Assembly (NCBI GenBank): GCA_001871595.1
Contig: MNVH01000069.1
Coordinates: 1 to 44,542 of the forward strand
Direction of reading: 5' to 3'
DNA length: 44,542 bases
Source of the DNA: Candidatus Micrarchaeota archaeon CG1_02_55_22
GTDB taxonomy: Archaea > Micrarchaeota > Micrarchaeia > Norongarragalinales > UBA97
Under the pieces are notes generated by a model. The model worked only from the letters and a program-made list of their open reading frames with translations. It searched no databases and was not told where the DNA came from. Shown here in pieces: positions 39,929 through 44,542 of the stretch; within the stretch, counting starts at the first letter, position 1, and each line of letters begins with the position of its first letter. The position numbers and the translations under genes were made by a program.

Positions 39929-39943
39929 CGAAAAGCTTTTGAT
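39929..39943 (+). promoter_or_regulatory. BRE/TATA-like signal before the hairpin locus
   Basis: CGAAAAGCTTTTGAT, just after the stop of the preceding gene, matches the local BRE+TATA pattern (compare CGAAAGCCTTTTTAA at 35364-35378). The predicted start site is ~39962-39966, at the beginning of the hairpin-rich segment. Confidence 0.4.
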
Positions 39944-39961
39944 TGGCCTTTTGCCGAAAGC

Positions 39962-40090
39962 GTGATTACTATTTTGGTCGAGCTTTCGCAAGCAAACGCT
40001 ACGGCGTTTGCGCGTGTCGTTGGCCAAAGCCAACTGACATCGAGAACCGCGAGCGGCGCAGAACCGTAGTTTGAGCCGGCGAGCGGTTCG
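39962..40090 (+). ncRNA. Candidate structured RNA (multi-hairpin intergenic locus)
   Basis: Between two convergent genes. Hairpin 1: GCAAACGC (39992-39999) pairs perfectly with GCGTTTGC (40004-40011) around loop TACG closed by C-G, a UNCG-type tetraloop on the plus-strand RNA; CGC/GCG extends it past an AA bulge. Hairpin 2: GTTGGC (40019-40024) pairs with GCCAAC (40029-40034), extended by TGTC/GACA past one bulged T. Hairpin 3: GAACCGC (40044-40050) pairs with GCGGTTC (40083-40089); GAACCG at 40061-40066 can compete for the same partner, so a switch is possible. A BRE/TATA-like signal lies ~26 bp upstream of the predicted 5' end. A 35-codon frame (39962-40069) is an alternative reading. I match it to no known RNA family. 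Confidence 0.45.
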
Positions 40091-40104
40091 AAGAAAAGGT
40101 CGGG

Positions 40105-40890
40105 TTAGTGGATGTAGGAGAGTTGGCCGGGTAGGACCGGCGTGGTGTTGGCTTTTGCTGCTTCGGTTTGTTGTCTCTCGAATTCGGCGACTGCTTTTGC
40201 GGTCTTTTTAGCGCGCTTGGACAAGTCGTCTGTGCCGATCTCGGTTTTCAAGTATTTGGCTAATACGCCGGTTAACGATATTGCGCCTTTGGCGTCGATG
40301 ATTGGGCCCGGCGTTTCGACAAGGAGGCACGCGCCCTTAAAACCATAGAGTTTGGCGTAGGCGGGTAGGAGCCCGGCCATTCCGATTATGGGGATGACTC
40401 GGCCGGATGGTTTGGCTCCGGCTGCAACGAATTCTTGGACGAGTTTTTTGCTTGTAGATGCGATGAATACGCCGGGTGATTCGATGGAGTGGTTTACGGC
40501 GTAGCCTGCCATGGAGATTACTGGGCCGCCGCCGAGTGAAGAGAAGTAGGAGAGGAGTTGGGTGGAGACTTCGTATTGTCCTTCAACGGTCATTGGTTGT
40601 AGGTCGCCTTTAGTGATTACGATGTCGCGTTTGCCGATTTTGCCGTGGTAGAGTTGGATTGCGAAGACGCGGATGCGGCCGTTTTCTAGTGTGAGGATTT
40701 GGTTGGGAAAGTGGGGTGAGTAGAGGGTTCCGTAGTGTTTGGCTTTGGTTACTTTGATGAGGTTGTCTGCGGTGAGCTTGCTTACCAGGCCGACTCCGGG
40801 GAGGCCGGTGACAAAAATAGGGGTTTTGAGCTTGGGTTTGGTTTTGAGTTTGATTACCGATTCGGTGAAAGGCTTTTCTAGAGTCTTCAT
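40105..40890 (-). CDS. PAC2-family protein (proteasome-assembly-chaperone-like)
   Basis: 261 residues. TPIFVTGLPGVGLVSKLTADNLI is the N-terminal nucleoside-phosphorylase-like fold signature of PAC2 proteins. HFPNQILTLENGRIRVFAIQLYHGKIGKRDIVITKGDLQPMT, GGGPVISMAGYAVN and VIPIIGMAGLLPAYAKLYGFKGACLLVETPG are further family blocks. The C-terminal ~50 residues are a charged helix. Archaeal PAC2 proteins (PbaA/PbaB relatives) are linked to proteasome handling; this one ends SYIH and lacks a canonical HbYX terminus. It overlaps nop10 by 4 bp, within the aIF2-alpha-nop10-PAC2 linkage known in many archaea. Confidence 0.88.
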   Translation of the reverse strand: MKTLEKPFTESVIKLKTKPKLKTPIFVTGLPGVGLVSKLTADNLIKVTKAKHYGTLYSPHFPNQILTLENGRIRVFAIQLYHGKIGKRDIVITKGDLQPMTVEGQYEVSTQLLSYFSSLGGGPVISMAGYAVNHSIESPGVFIASTSKKLVQEFVAAGAKPSGRVIPIIGMAGLLPAYAKLYGFKGACLLVETPGPIIDAKGAISLTGVLAKYLKTEIGTDDLSKRAKKTAKAVAEFERQQTEAAKANTTPVLPGQLSYIH

Positions 40891-41051
40891 TTGGTTGCCT
40901 CCAGTTCGGGGTATTTTGCCTTGCGGCGGTATACGGCGAGTTTGTCGGGGACCGAGTATTTAGGTGGGTGCGGGGTAAGGGTTTTTTCGCTGCATTTGGG
41001 GCAGGCTGCGGTCAAAGTATAGGTACCGTCTTTCGGGCAGCGCTTAAGCAT
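40887..41051 (-). CDS. nop10: Nop10, H/ACA ribonucleoprotein subunit
   Basis: 54 residues from ATG 41051, three codon-positions downstream of the aIF2-alpha stop; an upstream GTG would overlap that gene. LKRCPKDGTYTLTAACPKCSEKTLTPHPPKYSVPDKLAVYRRKAK shows the zinc ribbon (Cys pairs; the first pair is reduced to a single C-P-K-D) and the conserved HPP.YS..DK...YRR block that contacts Cbf5. It acts in RNA-guided pseudouridylation of rRNA. It is co-transcribed with aIF2-alpha and PAC2. Confidence 0.95.
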   Translation of the reverse strand: MLKRCPKDGTYTLTAACPKCSEKTLTPHPPKYSVPDKLAVYRRKAKYPELEATK

Positions 41052-41053
41052 TG

Positions 41054-41833
41054 TCACTTCTTCCTCTCGATCGTGTACTCGCATTTCGCTTGTTTGAGTG
41101 TTGATTCTAAGTATTTTTGTATCCTGTCGATTTGTTTTTCGGCAGTCTTGTAGTCGCCGGATTCGAAGTCAAGGTAGTAGTTGGGCGCGCCGAGGTAGAT
41201 TACTTGGGTTTGCGTTTCCTTGTCCGAGAACTTTGTCTCTATTTGTTGAAGCGTTTTGCGGAGTTCTTCGACTCCGTTCGAGTCGTAGAATGCGAGCATG
41301 AGTTCGGCGCGGATGGCGACGCGTTTGGGCGTGAATTCTTTGGTCACGAGTTCCGAGAGCGCGGTTGCGATGTCTTTCGGGAGCTTTGTTTTCAGGGTGC
41401 CTTCGTGCAGCGCTTCGAGGGCGGTTGCCGCGCTGCCGTTCTCCGCCAAAAGCGGTGCCATTATTGTTTCGCGGACTTGGATTGGTGTGAGGCCGGTTTT
41501 TGCGCTTACGACTTCAATGAGCTTGCGTGCCTTGCGTTCGGCCTTGTAGGCCTCCATCTTGCGTTTCTTGTCCGATTCACTCACTTGCTTTAAGGAGAGG
41601 TCTATTTGGTGCTTGGATTTGTCGAGGCCGCTGATTTTGACGACGAGCTTCTGGCCTTCGCGCAAGTGCTCGCGGATGTTGCGTATCCAGCCGCTTGAGA
41701 CTTGCGAGATGTGCAGGAAGCCATCGTGGACGGGGTATTCATCAAGGTTGCAGAACGCGCCGTAAGGCATTATTTTTTTTACGGTTGCGAGTACGAACTC
41801 GTCTTGTTCTGGGTAGTCGTCCTTCTCGGCCAT
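41054..41833 (-). CDS. Translation initiation factor aIF2 subunit alpha
   Basis: 259 residues. The N-terminal S1 domain is EFVLATVKKIMPYGAFCNLDEYPVHDGFLHISQVSSGWIRNIREHLREGQKLVVKISGLDKSKHQIDLSLK (residues ~12-85). A helical middle domain (~90-175) follows, then the C-terminal alpha-beta domain (~180-259, VAIRAELMLAFYDSNGVEEL...YLGAPNYYLDFESGDYKTAEKQID) that binds aIF2-gamma. Part of the heterotrimer carrying initiator tRNA to the ribosome. The stop is two bases before nop10. A TATA-like TTATTAACT at 41866-41874 (minus) is a plausible promoter. Confidence 0.96.
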   Translation of the reverse strand: MAEKDDYPEQDEFVLATVKKIMPYGAFCNLDEYPVHDGFLHISQVSSGWIRNIREHLREGQKLVVKISGLDKSKHQIDLSLKQVSESDKKRKMEAYKAERKARKLIEVVSAKTGLTPIQVRETIMAPLLAENGSAATALEALHEGTLKTKLPKDIATALSELVTKEFTPKRVAIRAELMLAFYDSNGVEELRKTLQQIETKFSDKETQTQVIYLGAPNYYLDFESGDYKTAEKQIDRIQKYLESTLKQAKCEYTIERKK

Positions 41834-41902
41834 AATAGTATCAATAGTACTACTGCGGCTTAAGAGTTAATAAGATTCGCCTCGGCGCCGCTTAAAAGGG
41901 TT

Positions 41903-42445
41903 CTAGGCCGTGGCGTCGCGGGCCATTCCTTGTTCGATTAGGAGCTTGGCGTCTTCTGCGTCGAGTACGGCGGTTTGTTCGGGCTTGAACGGGCCGACTG
42001 TTTCCTTGACTCCGACGAATTCGGGTACTTCGGCGAGGATGCGTACTTCCAAACGGTTGCGCGCGGGCGGTTGCGGGGCGGGCTTGACTGCTTTCGAGGG
42101 GTTGACGCTTTGCTCGTATTCGGAGAGCAGGCGTATCACGCTGGTGTAGAGTTCTTTCTCTTCCTTTGCAAGGCCGGTACTTGATACTTCCCCGCCTTGA
42201 AAGTCGCGGATGGCTTTGAGGAGGATTTTTTGTTGCCGTCGGCGCATGAGGTCGGAGAGGAGCTTGCGCGTGCTCTCGAAAGTCATTGCCGAATCGAACG
42301 AGAACTTGTCGGAGAGCTGTTTTTGCTGGAGCGCGACGTAATCCGAGTAAGCGGTATAGAAGTCTTCGTCGAGGTTGACTAGCGCGGCATAGTTGCGTTC
42401 CTGCAGCTGGATCTTCCGCAGAGACTCGAAACCAACCTCAACCAT
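41903..42445 (-). CDS. gins51: GINS complex subunit, Gins51 type
   Basis: 180 residues with the A-then-B domain order of Gins51 (Sld5/Psf1-like). The helical A domain occupies ~1-115 (FYTAYSDYVALQQKQLSDKFSFDSAMTFESTRKLLSDLMRRRQQKILLKAIRDF). A Pro/Lys linker follows, then the small beta B domain ~132-180 (RLEVRILAEVPEFVGVKETVGPFKPEQTAVLDAEDAKLLIEQG). With MCM and RecJ/Cdc45-like protein it forms the archaeal replicative helicase. It lies 40 bp downstream of priS on the same strand, a known linkage in archaea. Confidence 0.88.
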   Translation of the reverse strand: MVEVGFESLRKIQLQERNYAALVNLDEDFYTAYSDYVALQQKQLSDKFSFDSAMTFESTRKLLSDLMRRRQQKILLKAIRDFQGGEVSSTGLAKEEKELYTSVIRLLSEYEQSVNPSKAVKPAPQPPARNRLEVRILAEVPEFVGVKETVGPFKPEQTAVLDAEDAKLLIEQGMARDATA

Positions 42446-42485
42446 CTTGCTAGCCCACCAGTAGGCTATAGGAAGCGTAAAGCAC

Positions 42486-43595
42486 TTAAAGGCCTACGAG
42501 CACTGCGTACCCCTTTCTTAAGAGGAGCAGTCCCGCCGCGAGGGGTAGTTCCTTTGTTTTGCCGTCTTCGAGCTCGAAAGTTGTCCCGCCGAACTCTAAT
42601 GCTAGAGTTTTGTTTGGCGTGACTTCGATTGCACCCCTGAACGCGACCGCGTCCTTGTCTGGCGCGAATGCGTCGAGGGACTGTAAAACTTTCGCCGTGA
42701 GGCACGAGTCGCCGTGAAGCGTGTTGGGTATGCGTATTAGACGGGATAAGTCGAACGTCACGGGCGCGTCGAGTTCGACGCGTGTCTTGCGGATTGCTTC
42801 GGTGGCTAGTGCGGTGAATGATTTTTCGAGGTTTTTCCAGCTCCAATCCCCCCGCTCGAGGCGGGAGGCGAGTTCGGCGTTGTTTTGGGCGGCGTGTTTG
42901 GCGGTGCGTGAGCCTGCACCCATAGCACGCCAGGCTTGCGTGTCCGCGGTCAAGGCGAATTGTTGGGCGTAGTTGAAGACTTTTTTTGACCAGCCGGATG
43001 ATGCGGCCGACGGTCCGACGAGTGCGCCGGCTTGCTTGGTGACGAGTTTTTCTGGCGAAACTTCGAGTGCGCCGGCGTAGTCGCACAACTCTTTGCGCGC
43101 CGCGCTTGAAAGTTGTTGCACGGCGGGCGTGCGGATGTGAAAGTGGTAGCCCTTGCTGCCGGAGAAGTTTATGGCCACGTCACTCTTGCCGAAACCGTAG
43201 TCTTTGAGGAGGAATTCATCGTAGAAGCGAGCGGCGTCTTGACGTGCGCGTTCGAGGCAGTGCGGACAAAAGGCGGCGCCGTGCTTTTCAGGGTGTTCTT
43301 CAGCGTAGGTCTTGTCGAGGTCGAACACTAAATCGGCGCTAACAAAGCCCTTGTTCGGCATTGGTTTTGCTGCGGGGCGTTCGTAGCGGGCGGCGGAATA
43401 GGATGCGTAGAGTGGTGCGTCTTGGATCAGAAAATCTCGCAGGGCGTCGTTTGACGGGAAGGAGACGTGGCGAAAATCGATTTTGCCGTTTACGCCGGCG
43501 CCGTATTCGCGCGAGCGGGCTTCGGGCACGTTGATTGAGTCGCGGTGCTTGGCGTAGTACTCGGAAAACTTTTGCTGGAAGAAGGAAGTGTTCAT
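42486..43595 (-). CDS. priS: DNA primase small (catalytic) subunit PriS
   Basis: 369 residues. Metal-binding acidic pair Asp92/Asp94 in SADLVFDLDKT, nucleotide-site SGSKGYHFHI (145-154), and a zinc-knuckle remnant FCPHCLERAR (Cys110, Cys113). DLSRLIRIPNTLHGDSCLTAK (~280-300) holds the later conserved Arg/His block. It synthesises RNA/DNA primers with PriL. Its ATG overlaps the priL stop by 4 bp (ATGA), so the two subunits are translationally coupled. Confidence 0.96.
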   Translation of the reverse strand: MNTSFFQQKFSEYYAKHRDSINVPEARSREYGAGVNGKIDFRHVSFPSNDALRDFLIQDAPLYASYSAARYERPAAKPMPNKGFVSADLVFDLDKTYAEEHPEKHGAAFCPHCLERARQDAARFYDEFLLKDYGFGKSDVAINFSGSKGYHFHIRTPAVQQLSSAARKELCDYAGALEVSPEKLVTKQAGALVGPSAASSGWSKKVFNYAQQFALTADTQAWRAMGAGSRTAKHAAQNNAELASRLERGDWSWKNLEKSFTALATEAIRKTRVELDAPVTFDLSRLIRIPNTLHGDSCLTAKVLQSLDAFAPDKDAVAFRGAIEVTPNKTLALEFGGTTFELEDGKTKELPLAAGLLLLRKGYAVLVGL

Positions 43596-44542
43596 GCTAG
43601 CTCACTTTTTACAGGCGTTTTTGCGGGCGGGGGTCTGCGCAAAGATATGGGACACTTTCCGGCGGAGCATTCCGGCAAATCGGCGAGGCCGTGCTCCCGT
43701 TGGTACTTGCAGGAAAAGTTTATGTTGCGTTTGTAGACCCAGTCGCGCGAGGCCAGCGCTTCCCGCGGGGTGAAGGGGCGTTGGCTTGGGGGGTTGGCGT
43801 CAACGAAGGACTGCATTACTGTTGTCGATTCGTCGAGTGAGAGGCCGTCGAGCTTGCAGGCGATTGCGAGGGACATGCTGGCGTAGTAACGGTGGCCTTC
43901 GGGCACGCCGGAAAGCATTTTTTGTATGCACGGCAGCGCAAGGTATTTCCCGGAATAGGTCTTGCGTTCGATTGGTGGGAACTTTTCGCGTAGTTCTTCG
44001 CGGAGCGAGACGGCTACCGCCGCGGCGTCGCGCGAGTATTCTTTTACGCGGGGCTCGGTGCGTGCTTTACGGTAGACCACGTTGCGGACGACGTCGAGGA
44101 GCTCGCCTTGGGAGAGAAGTATGTGTCCGTCGGTCACGCTGCGTTTGGAAAGGTTTTCAGCGTTTTGGGAGAGGTATTCGATGACCTGTACTTTGGCGGA
44201 GTAGTCCCCGGACTCGTTGAACTCTATTTTTGGGAAGAAGTCGCGGGCGACGTCGACGAGTTCCCCCGGGTTTTCTGTCAGCAGCTGTATTGCTTGGCGT
44301 GCTTCGCCTTTTGCAAAGGCACGCCAGTAGTACTCGCATCCTGCTGCGCAGAGGAGCATTCGAGCGATTGCGTAGGAGAGCACGTTTTGGGAGACGGTTT
44401 GCGGCGAACGGTGCGCAGAAACGTCGTTTTTTGGGATGCCGCGGGCGATTGAAGCGAGTACGCGGTTGCGGCCGCGTTCAAGGTCTTCCCGAATGGGTTC
44501 TGCGGCGTTTCGGGCGATGACGTTGCGCGCGGCTGAAAGGAA
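43592..44542 (-). CDS. priL: DNA primase large subunit PriL (5' end beyond window)
   Basis: The open frame runs off the window end, so the N-terminus is missing; at least 316 residues are visible, beginning FLSAARNVIARNAAEPIRED. The C-terminal Fe-S domain is clear: Cys in ALPCIQKMLSG, then NINFSCKYQREHG and LPECSAGKCPI supply the cluster-binding cysteines, and PEGHRYYASMSLAIACKL is the usual helix with His/Arg contacts. PriL positions the initiating nucleotides and the template for PriS. The 4-bp overlap with priS indicates one operon. Confidence 0.94.
   Translation of the reverse strand, partial: FLSAARNVIARNAAEPIREDLERGRNRVLASIARGIPKNDVSAHRSPQTVSQNVLSYAIARMLLCAAGCEYYWRAFAKGEARQAIQLLTENPGELVDVARDFFPKIEFNESGDYSAKVQVIEYLSQNAENLSKRSVTDGHILLSQGELLDVVRNVVYRKARTEPRVKEYSRDAAAVAVSLREELREKFPPIERKTYSGKYLALPCIQKMLSGVPEGHRYYASMSLAIACKLDGLSLDESTTVMQSFVDANPPSQRPFTPREALASRDWVYKRNINFSCKYQREHGLADLPECSAGKCPISLRRPPPAKTPVKSELA

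Noticed and set aside
39962-40069. 35-codon frame (GTG start) in the hairpin locus
   Set aside because: It could be leaderless, but the composition is unremarkable and the perfect stems explain the sequence better. Kept only as an alternative to the RNA call.
40105-40116. HbYX proteasome-docking tail on the PAC2 protein
   Set aside because: The chain ends SYIH; Tyr is third from the end, not penultimate as the HbYX motif requires.
1-44542. CRISPR array, rRNA genes, insertion-sequence transposase or replication origin
   Set aside because: No regularly spaced identical repeats, no conserved rRNA cores, no transposase motifs with terminal repeats and no origin-box cluster were seen. The only mobile elements are the two LAGLIDADG loci.

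Overview
The window is a piece of an archaeal chromosome. The evidence is an information-processing set found only in Archaea or shared by Archaea and eukaryotes (PriS/PriL primase, Gins51-type GINS, aIF2-alpha, Nop10, PAC2, NAC, archease, endonuclease Q), CDP-archaeol synthase, an archaeosortase-like protein, and BRE/TATA promoters placed 27-30 bp before start codons, so many transcripts look leaderless. Small genes, many TTG/GTG starts, a very large surface protein and a high load of toxin-antitoxin genes suggest a DPANN-type lineage (Diapherotrites or Micrarchaeota would fit). That placement is inference; no rRNA is present to settle it.

Layout. (1) 1-13.2 kb: two secreted or surface proteins, the second 3,527 residues long with an N-terminal membrane anchor and repeated Ig-like and Cys-rich modules. 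(2) 13.2-22.5 kb: an accessory stretch with five toxin-antitoxin modules (three RelBE-like, two VapBC-like) interleaved with conserved genes: secF-secD, a GNAT acetyltransferase, a SppA-type protease, and an overlapping carS/archaeosortase pair. Remnants of a duplicated vapC end with its flanking promoter, and a tRNA-like fragment, mark past recombination. (3) 22.5-31.5 kb: hisS directly behind tRNA-His, which is preceded by a broken LAGLIDADG endonuclease gene; then DUF92, NAC, archease, a small membrane protein, a possible acetyltransferase, S-adenosylhomocysteinase, an NAD kinase with an unusual CxxC...CxxC insertion, and a DUF2073/Era-like GTPase pair. (4) 31.5-40 kb: envelope proteins (a secreted protein with a DsbA-like domain lacking both active-site cysteines, a membrane-anchored winged-helix protein, small membrane proteins) and an EndoQ DNA-repair nuclease gene interrupted by a 367-residue intein. 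(5) 39.9-40.1 kb: a gene-free segment with its own BRE/TATA-like signal and several strong hairpins, one capped by a UNCG-type loop, a candidate structured RNA. (6) 40.1 kb-end, minus strand: PAC2, nop10 and aIF2-alpha, then gins51, priS and priL (priL cut by the window edge).

How the parts fit together. SecDF exports the surface proteins. CarS makes the activated archaeal lipid, and the overlapping archaeosortase-like gene could attach proteins to such lipids. SppA would clear leftover membrane peptides. The replication block (PriSL, GINS) and the translation/rRNA-modification block (aIF2-alpha, Nop10) follow gene linkages known in other archaea. The best candidates for new biology are the hairpin RNA locus, the EndoQ intein, the giant modular surface protein, the carS-archaeosortase coupling and the tRNA-His/hisS/endonuclease arrangement.
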